Of a stretch of DNA of 12,081 nt, positions 6,418-12,081 are shown one piece after another. Where the stretch lies: NCBI GenBank assembly GCA_947384645.1, contig CANDHX010000026.1:1-12081 (forward strand), in the 5' to 3' direction. The position numbers and the translations under genes were made by a program. A model generated the notes under the pieces. It was not told where the DNA came from. It worked only from the letters and a program-made list of their open reading frames with translations, and did no database searches. Source of the DNA: an uncultured Mycoplasmatota bacterium (GTDB lineage: Bacteria > Bacillota_I > Bacilli_A > RF39 > UBA660). Numbering within the stretch: the stretch's first letter is position 1; each line of letters starts with the position of its first letter.

Positions 6418-7673
6418 CTCGTCCCCCTAATTCTATAGTTCAAAATCAATTTTAACTTTTTAGCTACAGCTATTAAATCATCTATTGTCACTTTTTTAAT
6501 TTCGTCCGTTCTCTTTTCGATATCTGGTAATTTAGCGATGTTTTTAAACAAATACATATCGACGAGTCTTCCTGGGCTATCCAAAATTAGGTTTAAACTT
6601 GTTATCATCATATTTTTGACGCTGTCAAGTTCGTCTTCTGTAACTTTTCCATTTATCATTTCTTTTAAACATTCTCGGACGAGCTTCAAAGAAAGCTTGG
6701 TCGACTCTTCGTCGATTGCCGTATGGAGTATCAAAGTTTTATCGTATTTTTGATAAAAAGTCGTCACGTTATAACACAAAGAATTTTCTCCTCTTAAAGC
6801 CTTATATGTCTTACTCTCAAGCGACCCAGAGCCGAATATCAAATTGAATAAAGGCATCACATAATCTATTTCTCTTTGAGTTAAAGAATTTACAGAATAT
6901 ATCTGTACCAAGTTAGTCTGTGAAAGACTAGAATCTCTATAGGCATCTTTTAAACTGCGACTCTTTAATTCGTCTAAATATATCTTATCTTTAACTTTTG
7001 GTATACTTTTAAATTTGGCGTATTTTCTCACGATTTTGTCTACTTCTTTTGAAGATACGTTCCCGACTAAATAGACGTCTCGTACACTATTTTCCAAGAA
7101 TTTTAAATAAAAATCGTATAGTTTCTTAGGTGTAATAGAATCCAAAATGTCGGCATCGCCACAAGAATTAAGAGCTCTCAAATCGTTCTCATCTATTTTC
7201 TTGCAAGCTTCTAAAATTGAAGCTTGCTTAGGGTCTTCCTTCAACGAATCGATTTCTTTTGCCAAATTGTTTTTAAGCCTTAAAAAAGTCTTTTCGTCGA
7301 ATTCATCCAAATCTACATTGGGATTTAATATCATCGAAAAAAGCAATCCAATCGACTCATCTAACATCTCTTTGCTCGTATACATTGGGTCTAAAAAGTC
7401 CAAAATGAAGTTCGTGATTATCACGCCACCTACCCTCGTATTCTGGGCATAAACAGTAGCATTATATAAGTCGTACATGCGACGAGCTAAAAGCTTTCTA
7501 GTAGGATACTCTTTAGAATTTTCCATGAGTGTATCTACTAATAAAGATAGATAAGTTATATTTTCCTTTGAGGCAGGCGTTCTAAAGATGACCTCAGCAT
7601 GTACACTTTTAAACTTCGAAGTTTCTATTGTATATAGATTATAAGTATCGTACTCATATGACTCATATTTCAT
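6414..7673 (-). CDS. ymfF: M16 family peptidase-like protein, YmfF-like (inactive partner)
   Basis: A 419-aa protein with the M16 fold pattern (HAEVIFRTPAS, YLSLLVDTLMENS, then YPTRKLLARRMYDLYNA). The position where YmfH has HFLEH reads LVDTLMENS here, so the zinc ligands are absent and it should not be catalytic. This matches the YmfF half of the YmfF-YmfH pair, and also the non-catalytic subunits of M16 dimers generally. The second half has the typical SLSQTNLVQIYSV strand and the FGSGSLESKTYKALRGENSL segment (about 287-306), as in other M16 members. AGAGGA lies 7 nt before ATG 7673. The 53-nt gap to sufB holds a possible -10 (TATAAT, 7720-7725) with a poor -35, so either readthrough from sufB or a weak local promoter may drive it. 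Confidence 0.9.
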   Translation of the reverse strand: MKYESYEYDTYNLYTIETSKFKSVHAEVIFRTPASKENITYLSLLVDTLMENSKEYPTRKLLARRMYDLYNATVYAQNTRVGGVIITNFILDFLDPMYTSKEMLDESIGLLFSMILNPNVDLDEFDEKTFLRLKNNLAKEIDSLKEDPKQASILEACKKIDENDLRALNSCGDADILDSITPKKLYDFYLKFLENSVRDVYLVGNVSSKEVDKIVRKYAKFKSIPKVKDKIYLDELKSRSLKDAYRDSSLSQTNLVQIYSVNSLTQREIDYVMPLFNLIFGSGSLESKTYKALRGENSLCYNVTTFYQKYDKTLILHTAIDEESTKLSLKLVRECLKEMINGKVTEDELDSVKNMMITSLNLILDSPGRLVDMYLFKNIAKLPDIEKRTDEIKKVTIDDLIAVAKKLKLILNYRIRGTR

Positions 7674-7726
7674 AAATGTCCTCTTCTCTTCAAAAATTAT
7701 TATGGCACTAATTTAAAAGATTATAA

Positions 7727-9028
7727 TCATATTTCTTTAAGTAATCTATTTAATTCGACGGCATATTCCATCGGCAACTCTTTTTTAAAGTCCGCAATGA
7801 AGCCGGCTACCAAAAGTTCTTTTGCTTCTTCTAAAGTAAGACCTTTACTCATCAAATAAAACATCTTTTCTTCGCTTATTTTAGAGACGCTAGCCTCGTG
7901 TTCTAAAGTCGAAGTCGGATTAGAAACGATGTTTAAAGGATAAGTATCGCTTTTACTCTCATCATCTAATATGATAGTATCACATTTTACAAAGCTATTT
8001 GAATTTGAAGCACTCTTACTAATCTTGACCTCTCCTCGATAATTGGCAATCCCACCATTACTAGCAATCGACTTAGAAATTATTTTACTCTTAGTATTTT
8101 TTCCTATGTGTATCATTTTAGCCCCGGCATCTAAAACTTGCCCATTTCTAGCATAGGCTATGCTTATCGAATTGCCTCGGGAGTTATTCCCCTTTAATAT
8201 ACAACTTGGATACTTCATAGTAACGCCACTACCTATGTTACCATCGACCCATTCCATGAGTCCACCTTCATCTACAGTAGCTCTTTTAGTAACCAAATTG
8301 TAGACATCTCTGCTCCAATTTTGAATCGTCGAATACCTTACGTGAGCTCTTTTTCCTACGAATATTTCGACAACTCCCGCATGGAGAGAATTGACTGAGT
8401 AACTCATCGCTGTACAACCTTCTATATAAGATAACTCTGAATCGTCATCTACGATAATAATAGTCCTCTCGAATTGTCCAAGAGCCATCGAATCTATTCT
8501 AAAATAGCTCTGTAATGGTCTATCTAACTTTGTATGAGGTGGAATATAGATGAATGAACCTCCACTCCACAAAGCTCCGTTCAAAGCAGTAAACTTATTC
8601 TCATCGAACCTTACCAAACTGTTAAAATATTTAAAAAACAAATCTGGATACTTCTTTAAAGCGTCATCCGTCGACAAAAATATTATTCCTTTATCTTCTA
8701 GCTCGCTATCTAATTTATGGTATATTACTTCGCTTTCATACTGATTAGTCACTCCATCTAAATATTTACGTTCAGCTTCGATGACTCCTAATTTATCGAA
8801 AGTATTCTTTATAGCACAGTTTACTTTATCCCAATTAGATGTACTATCTCCAGCCTTTTTATAGTAATTAATACTAGAAAAATCTATATCCAATTTGGGA
8901 CCGAATTTTGGCATATCTAACTCTTGAAACTTCCTTAAAGATTTGAGCCTAAACTCACACATCCAAGCTGGCTCGCCCTTTTTAGAACTGATTTCCTTTA
9001 TCATTTCTTCGTTCAATTCTTGATACAT
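7727..9028 (-). CDS. sufB: SufB, Fe-S cluster assembly scaffold
   Basis: A 433-aa SufB, shorter than the roughly 465-495 aa of common homologues; the shortening is mostly N-terminal. SufB forms the SufBC2D scaffold on which Fe-S clusters are built with sulfur from SufS/SufU. The conserved beta-helix core is intact: SFIYIPPHTKLDRPLQSYFR (158-177), SYIEGCTAMSYS (200-211), YPSCILKG with Cys276, AGAKMIHIG (301-309), ECD-like VKCDTIILD with Cys349, and STLEHEASVSKISEE with His377/Glu378 (counterparts of the cluster-binding region in E. coli SufB). The C-terminus FKKELPMEYAVELNRL is standard. Start ATG 9028 is supported by AGGTGAT. No sufC, sufD, sufS or sufU is adjacent; in most Firmicutes sufB ends a sufCDSUB operon. 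Confidence 0.96.
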   Translation of the reverse strand: MYQELNEEMIKEISSKKGEPAWMCEFRLKSLRKFQELDMPKFGPKLDIDFSSINYYKKAGDSTSNWDKVNCAIKNTFDKLGVIEAERKYLDGVTNQYESEVIYHKLDSELEDKGIIFLSTDDALKKYPDLFFKYFNSLVRFDENKFTALNGALWSGGSFIYIPPHTKLDRPLQSYFRIDSMALGQFERTIIIVDDDSELSYIEGCTAMSYSVNSLHAGVVEIFVGKRAHVRYSTIQNWSRDVYNLVTKRATVDEGGLMEWVDGNIGSGVTMKYPSCILKGNNSRGNSISIAYARNGQVLDAGAKMIHIGKNTKSKIISKSIASNGGIANYRGEVKISKSASNSNSFVKCDTIILDDESKSDTYPLNIVSNPTSTLEHEASVSKISEEKMFYLMSKGLTLEEAKELLVAGFIADFKKELPMEYAVELNRLLKEI

Positions 9029-9033
9029 GCCTC

Positions 9034-9040
9034 ATCACCT
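9034..9040 (-). promoter_or_regulatory. Strong ribosome binding site of sufB
   Basis: AGGTGAT, seven bases complementary to the 16S anti-Shine-Dalgarno tail, lies 5 nt before the sufB ATG. It falls directly after the possible promoter at 9047-9055, so the leader would be about 12 nt. Confidence 0.75.
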
Positions 9041-9046
9041 ATAAAA

Positions 9047-9081
9047 ATTATACCACTAAGTTTATACTTAGTGGTATTATA
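9047..9081 (-). promoter_or_regulatory. Dyad at the sufB promoter: operator and/or terminator hairpin
   Basis: TACCACTAAG (9051-9060) and CTTAGTGGTA (9067-9076) are perfect inverted repeats around TTTATA. An extra inner pair (9061-9066) and an outer pair (9050-9077) give a 12-bp stem. Minus-strand reading gives TGGTATAAT at 9047-9055, a perfect extended -10, with the repeat arm lying across it. A second TATAAT lies at 9076-9081. The hairpin is also followed on the minus strand by TAATTTTTAT, so it could terminate transcripts coming from 9155. The two roles are not exclusive. I cannot name a regulator from the arm sequence. Confidence 0.6.
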
Positions 9082-9154
9082 CTTTTACTTTGACAAAATA
9101 TTTTTAAATAGTTACTGCTTCATTTTAAGGAATATACACTTATTTTTTAAGTCC

Positions 9155-10042
9155 TTACATCTTAGATTGAATTATTCCATTAGTATATTCAACTGTTTTT
9201 GCTTTTAACTCATCTTCTGTAATCTCTAACCCTAAATACATTCTCTCGTCGAGCGACATTCCTTTTCCCCTTAAATCTAAATTTATATCTGGTAAATCTA
9301 ATATGCCAAGAGAACTCAGATAATCTCTAGTTGGGGTAAGAGTTGTTTTGTAATGCTGTAGATTTTTATAAAGCTTCAAAAAATAATCGTAGTTCCAAAG
9401 TCTAGATAAGTCTTCTCCATATTCTTTATATAATTCGCTCAATATCTCTAAAGAGAATTCTGTCGCCCACGCTTCCGCCATGAATTCGTGAGGAGCAATA
9501 GTGTACATCTTTTTAGCAGTCTTCTTTACTCTATCGATTTTAATAGACGCTTCTTTTAAAACGGCTATAGTTCCTCTTCTTTTTAATTCGTCTTCACTTA
9601 TAGGAGGACACAAAGTATTAAGAGGAATCATACTATAATTTAATATCCTCCGTTTTAAAGAATCTTCTCCTTCTTCCATAATCTTAGCTTGCGTGGCATG
9701 TTCTGTCTCGTGTGAAATTACCTCTAATACAATCAATAGCAATTTAAATTCTATCTCAATTCTAATAAATCTATCTTCTAATCTCTTTTGAGTTTTTGAA
9801 AGCATCTTTAATAGATTATTTAAATAAGTGATAACCGCCTTACATGAAGAATCATATTCTGCATAACTTGTTTTGAAACTTAATCTTATTATCTTTGATT
9901 TTGATAAATCTATATAACTCTCTAAATATCTATATTTAGTAAGCAGTTCGATTAAAGTCATGATATACTCTCTATTGCACTTTTTATCATGCATAACATA
10001 ATACTTTATAAGCTCCAATATTTCTATTTGTTCTTTTTGCAT
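9155..10042 (-). CDS. HExxH-containing protein, paralogue A (putative zinc metallopeptidase-like)
   Basis: A 295-aa protein of a family I do not recognise. It is a paralogue of the next gene upstream. Residues 111-115 read HETEH, an HExxH zinc motif set in the hydrophobic helix LLLIVLEVIS, as in gluzincin-type peptidases. A second block, APHEFMAEAWATEFSLEIL (183-201), has His185, Glu186 and Glu190. Glu190, about 75 residues downstream, is a plausible third ligand. This layout recalls ImmA/IrrE-like (M78) proteins, but I cannot claim membership. A conserved C-terminal motif reads SLDERMYLGLEITEDE (263-278). There is no signal peptide or clear membrane segment, so it is probably cytoplasmic. 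AAGGAT lies 8 nt before ATG 10042, and the gene follows paralogue B by 19 nt, so they are probably co-transcribed. Confidence 0.75.
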   Translation of the reverse strand: MQKEQIEILELIKYYVMHDKKCNREYIMTLIELLTKYRYLESYIDLSKSKIIRLSFKTSYAEYDSSCKAVITYLNNLLKMLSKTQKRLEDRFIRIEIEFKLLLIVLEVISHETEHATQAKIMEEGEDSLKRRILNYSMIPLNTLCPPISEDELKRRGTIAVLKEASIKIDRVKKTAKKMYTIAPHEFMAEAWATEFSLEILSELYKEYGEDLSRLWNYDYFLKLYKNLQHYKTTLTPTRDYLSSLGILDLPDINLDLRGKGMSLDERMYLGLEITEDELKAKTVEYTNGIIQSKM

Positions 10043-10061
10043 ATCACAACATCCTTTCTAT

Positions 10062-10946
10062 CTATTTTGGTACCATAGAAATAACTCTACCTATTTCATC
10101 TCTTTTTTGTTGTCTTTCCTCTTCTGTTATTTCTAATCCTAATCGTATTCTTTCATTTAAAGATAGACCTTCCCCGCTTAGATCTATAAAATGCTCTTTT
10201 ATATCGAATAATCCCAATGCTTTAAAATAGTCATACGTCGGATGTAGAGTATTTTCATAGTGTCTTAATATTTGTTTTAAATACTCGTTAAGATTATAAT
10301 CGTATAATGACTGTAAATCTTTATATTCAAATAAAAGACTTTCTAATATCTCTAAAGAGAATTCCATCGCCCCTGCTTCCGCCATTACTTCATGAGGCAT
10401 AATAGCATAAAACTTGTTTTGAATCGTACGAATTTCATTGACCTTTTTTGTAATTTCTGCTAATAAGTTGAAATTATCACGATTGAAGCATATTTTAGAA
10501 CTCCACTCTGGTATTAAAACTTTGTAAGGAATTATACTTAAATCTAGTATTCTTCGTTTTAAAGAGTCCGCTCCTTCTTCTATTAATCTAATATGACTAG
10601 CATGTTCCACTTCGTGAGCTATTATTTCGACTATGAGTAGCATAAGTTTATATTCGCAAGAAATGGGGTCAAACACACTTCTATATCTTTTGTGATGTCT
10701 CATTAAAAGACACTTTAAAGAAAGGTAATAGACATAAATTGTTTTATCGTTTAAGACATATTCGGCATCGCAATCTTTAAAAGAAAAAAGCTTAACCTTT
10801 GAATTCGATATATCCACATAATCTTCTAATTTCCCATGTTTTGTAATCAATTCTATTAAAGTTCTAATATATTCCCTATCACACTTTTTACCACGAGTAA
10901 CATAATGTTTTATGAGTTCCAATATCTGTATTTTTTCGTTTGTCAT
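10062..10946 (-). CDS. HExxH-containing protein, paralogue B (putative zinc metallopeptidase-like)
   Basis: A 294-aa paralogue of the 295-aa gene downstream. HEVEH lies at 111-115 after LMLLIVEIIA, and MPHEVMAEAGAMEFSLEIL at 183-201 again supplies His185, Glu186 and Glu190. Other shared blocks are IQILELIKHYV at the N-terminus, EEGADSLKRRILDLS after the zinc motif, TLHPTYDYFKALGLFD, and SLNERIRLGLEITEEE near the end. The central part (about 150-180) is the most divergent. I chose ATG 10946 because it aligns with the first residue of the paralogue and follows AGGGGGGGT (10953-10961) by 6 nt. An in-frame GTG at 10994 overlaps the Nudix stop (GTGA) and would add 16 unconserved residues. Function is unknown; a proteolytic role is inferred from the zinc-type motif only. 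Confidence 0.75.
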   Translation of the reverse strand: MTNEKIQILELIKHYVTRGKKCDREYIRTLIELITKHGKLEDYVDISNSKVKLFSFKDCDAEYVLNDKTIYVYYLSLKCLLMRHHKRYRSVFDPISCEYKLMLLIVEIIAHEVEHASHIRLIEEGADSLKRRILDLSIIPYKVLIPEWSSKICFNRDNFNLLAEITKKVNEIRTIQNKFYAIMPHEVMAEAGAMEFSLEILESLLFEYKDLQSLYDYNLNEYLKQILRHYENTLHPTYDYFKALGLFDIKEHFIDLSGEGLSLNERIRLGLEITEEERQQKRDEIGRVISMVPK

Positions 10947-10952
10947 ATATTT

Positions 10953-10971
10953 ACCCCCCCTAGAATTAGGG
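10953..10971 (-). promoter_or_regulatory. Leader hairpin and G-rich ribosome binding site of paralogue B
   Basis: Minus-strand RNA reads CCCTA (10967-10971), loop ATTC, TAGGG (10958-10962), then GGGG and the ATG 6 nt further. The 5-bp hairpin would cover the first half of the AGGGGGGGT binding site. This could damp initiation or simply be chance. The site also supports ATG 10946 over the upstream GTG. Confidence 0.45.
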
Positions 10972-10990
10972 ATATACCCAAAATAATTTA

Positions 10991-11455
10991 TCACTGAATT
11001 GTTGAAATATCTAAAACTTTATGATTTTCATCCACTAAAAATTTGATATTAATACTCTTAGTTTTTAATACATTTTGAAATTCTGGCTGAAGTAAATATG
11101 TTATAGCATATCGTTTTTCATTTTTCAACAAATCATTAATAGATAACCAAAATGATTCATTTTCATTAAATTCTTGAGGAAATCCATTATATTTTGTTGC
11201 AATAAACACTTCCATATTATAGATTCTATCTGGATATTCTACAATTATTTTCCCCAACTTTTCTAATTCACTTATGTCAATGCCAGTTTCTTCCTTAAAT
11301 TCTCGCACAGCTGCCTGTTGTGGAGTTTCATCCAGTTCAATTTTTCCTCCTGGTATGTCAATATATCCAACATTATCTACTTTATATTTTGTACAGATTA
11401 CCGAATTGTCTTCTATTAAAAAGGTCCTTACAGCATTTCTTATATTTTTATGCAT
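10991..11455 (-). CDS. Nudix hydrolase
   Basis: A 154-aa Nudix protein with a complete box. Within PGGKIELDETPQQAAVREF and KEETGI the pattern G-x5-E-x7-REF-x-EE-x-G-I is satisfied, giving the Mg-binding helix. The fold starts with NAVRTFLIEDNSVICTKY and ends with a mixed helical region containing SFWLSINDLL. Such enzymes hydrolyse nucleoside diphosphate-linked substrates; the specific substrate cannot be told. I chose ATG 11455 because AGGAGAAGGA (11461-11470) lies 5 nt upstream; an in-frame ATG at 11473 lies before that site and has no ribosome binding site of its own. Base composition differs from the core genes (three CpG in about 470 bp), suggesting transfer. It lies 32 nt downstream of the YhcG-like gene and 44 nt before paralogue B. 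Confidence 0.9.
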   Translation of the reverse strand: MHKNIRNAVRTFLIEDNSVICTKYKVDNVGYIDIPGGKIELDETPQQAAVREFKEETGIDISELEKLGKIIVEYPDRIYNMEVFIATKYNGFPQEFNENESFWLSINDLLKNEKRYAITYLLQPEFQNVLKTKSINIKFLVDENHKVLDISTIQ

Positions 11456-11460
11456 AGCAA

Positions 11461-11470
11461 TCCTTCTCCT
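11461..11470 (-). promoter_or_regulatory. Ribosome binding site fixing the Nudix start
   Basis: AGGAGAAGGA lies 5 nt before ATG 11455. It is inside the longer reading that begins at ATG 11473, whose own upstream sequence is A-rich with no Shine-Dalgarno match. The shorter start is therefore preferred. Confidence 0.7.
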
Positions 11471-11487
11471 CATATTATTTTTCTTTT

Positions 11488-12081
11488 TTAATTTTCGTTT
11501 TCAAGAATTCGATTCATCTCACTTAATTTATTTTCTAATAATTTTTTATCAATTAATTTTAATTTATATTCAGAAATTAATGTTTGAGACATATTTTTAC
11601 TAAGTGAATATTCAACTATGTTTTTATCTTTAGAACTGCATAAAATTACTCCAACACTTGGATTTTCATTTTTCTTTTTAACATCTCTATCTAATGCTTC
11701 TAAATATAAATTCATCTTTCCTAAATATTCTGCTTTAAATTCGCCTAATTTTAATTCAAAAGCAACAAGACAAGATAATTCTCTATTAAAGAATAATAAA
11801 TCTATGAATAAGTCGTGATTTCCAACTTGAACTCTATACTCATCTCCTATAAAGGTGAAATCTTTTCCAACTTCTAAAATAAAATCCTTTAAATTTTTTA
11901 CTATAGCATTTTTTAAATCTTTTTCTGAATACTCATTTGGTAAGTCTAAAAATTCTAAACTATAAAGATCTAAAATCCTTGTATCTGGGTAATCATCTTC
12001 ATCAATAGTTTTAGTAGTAGTTGGAATTGCATTACCTTCTGATAATAGATATCGCTCATAATAAGCAGAAGTAATTTGTCT
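11488..12081 (-). CDS. YhcG/DUF1016 family PDDEXK nuclease, C-terminal part (runs off right edge)
   Basis: The last 197 codons of a longer gene, open at base 12081. The visible part begins RQITSAYYERYLLSEGN, the end of the family's N-terminal region, followed by DFILEVGKDFTFIGDEYRV. The nuclease core then shows GNHDLFIDLLFF (Asp of the PD motif) and VAFELKLGEFKAEY, with the E-x-K of PD-(D/E)xK. NPSVGVILCSSKDKNIVEYSL is the family's third conserved block. Homologues are often found in restriction-modification loci and mobile islands; the biochemical role is poorly defined. The catalytic residues visible here are intact. The block has only five CpG in about 620 bp, far below ftsY. The stop is 32 nt before the Nudix start, so the two genes may be one operon. 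An internal ATG at 11715 is not a likely start. Confidence 0.88.
   Translation of the reverse strand, partial: RQITSAYYERYLLSEGNAIPTTTKTIDEDDYPDTRILDLYSLEFLDLPNEYSEKDLKNAIVKNLKDFILEVGKDFTFIGDEYRVQVGNHDLFIDLLFFNRELSCLVAFELKLGEFKAEYLGKMNLYLEALDRDVKKKNENPSVGVILCSSKDKNIVEYSLSKNMSQTLISEYKLKLIDKKLLENKLSEMNRILENEN

Larger units (their letters stand above)
9155..10946 (-). repeat. Tandem gene duplication (two HExxH paralogues)
   Basis: Two genes of 295 and 294 aa lie head to tail with a period of about 904 nt. The motifs HExxH (111-115) and PHE..AE (184-190) fall at identical residue numbers in both copies. The 30 residues from HExxH onward share 19 identities. One 20-nt DNA match, AATATCTCTAAAGAGAATTC, occurs at 9441-9460 and 10344-10363, in the region coding for EFSLEIL. 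Confidence 0.8.

Noticed and set aside
7147..7452. 101-codon plus-strand open frame
   Set aside because: It is fully antisense to ymfF; the Ser/Leu-rich composition is what the complement of the real coding frame gives.
7719..7728. GATTATAATC palindrome at the sufB stop, containing TATAAT
   Set aside because: As a promoter for ymfF its -35 (TAGATT) matches poorly and there is no TG extension; a 10-bp AT palindrome is expected by chance here. Mentioned only as a weak option.
9093..9121. TTGACA on the plus strand at about 9090
   Set aside because: A perfect -35-like hexamer, but the base stretch 17 nt later (TACTGC) is not a -10, and no plus-strand gene follows.
9127..9154. Imperfect inverted repeat AAGGA...TCCTT after paralogue A
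   Set aside because: The pairing has an unpaired bulge of about 7 nt and no T-run on the minus strand, so it is not called a terminator.
11274..11603. 109-codon plus-strand open frame across the Nudix/YhcG junction
   Set aside because: It is antisense to the intact Nudix box and to the YhcG C-terminus; hydrophobic runs come from complementing Lys/Glu/Asn-rich codons. No ribosome binding site was seen.
11488..11715. Separate 75-aa gene starting at ATG 11715
   Set aside because: The same frame is open to the window edge and carries the PDDEXK core upstream, so this is the tail of the larger YhcG-like gene.
1..12081. CRISPR arrays, tRNA or rRNA genes, insertion sequences, integrase att sites
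   Set aside because: All intergenic gaps are under about 200 nt; none shows regular spaced repeats, a cloverleaf or transposase-like inverted ends.

Overview
The window looks like a piece of chromosome from an AT-rich, low-GC Gram-positive relative (Bacilli, Erysipelotrichia or the uncultured gut clades near Mollicutes). The reasons are an ftsY-ylxM pair, a J1-type RNase J, a ymfF-ymfH pair of M16 peptidase-like genes, SufB, and AGGTGAT/AAGGA ribosome binding sites. The code is standard: Trp is TGG, and TGA is used as a stop in ftsY, ymfF, sufB and the Nudix gene. The species cannot be named from the sequence.

Layout, left to right. (1) 1-122: the start of a small membrane-anchored protein on the minus strand, with its own extended -10 promoter. 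(2) 305-2561: a minus-strand operon of an orphan type IV pilin-like protein, ftsY (SRP receptor), ylxM (SRP-linked HTH protein) and lemA. (3) 2703-4376: RNase J on the plus strand, divergent from the pilin operon through two interleaved promoters. (4) 4494-5060: a signal-anchored extracellular protein with its own promoter, convergent with RNase J; a terminator serves each strand in the gap. (5) 5134-7673: ymfF-ymfH, overlapping by ATGA; YmfH keeps the zinc motif HFLEH and YmfF lacks it. (6) 7727-9028: sufB with no other suf gene beside it, preceded by a near-perfect dyad that overlaps a TGGTATAAT promoter element. (7) 9155-10946: two tandem paralogues of 295 and 294 aa carrying HExxH plus a second conserved PHExMAEA block, probably an unrecognised zinc-metallopeptidase-like family. 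(8) 10991-12081: a Nudix hydrolase and the C-terminal part of a YhcG/DUF1016 PDDEXK nuclease, which runs off the right edge.

Regions 1-6 read as core genome (protein targeting, RNA decay, Fe-S assembly). Regions 7-8 read as accessory DNA. CpG density, counted by eye, falls from about 57 per kb in ftsY to about 20-26 per kb in the paralogues and about 7 per kb in the Nudix/YhcG block. This suggests the rightmost genes were acquired more recently. All accessory genes are on the minus strand with short gaps, so they could be transcribed together toward sufB, and the sufB-proximal hairpin may end that transcript. The tandem HExxH pair is the best candidate for something undescribed.
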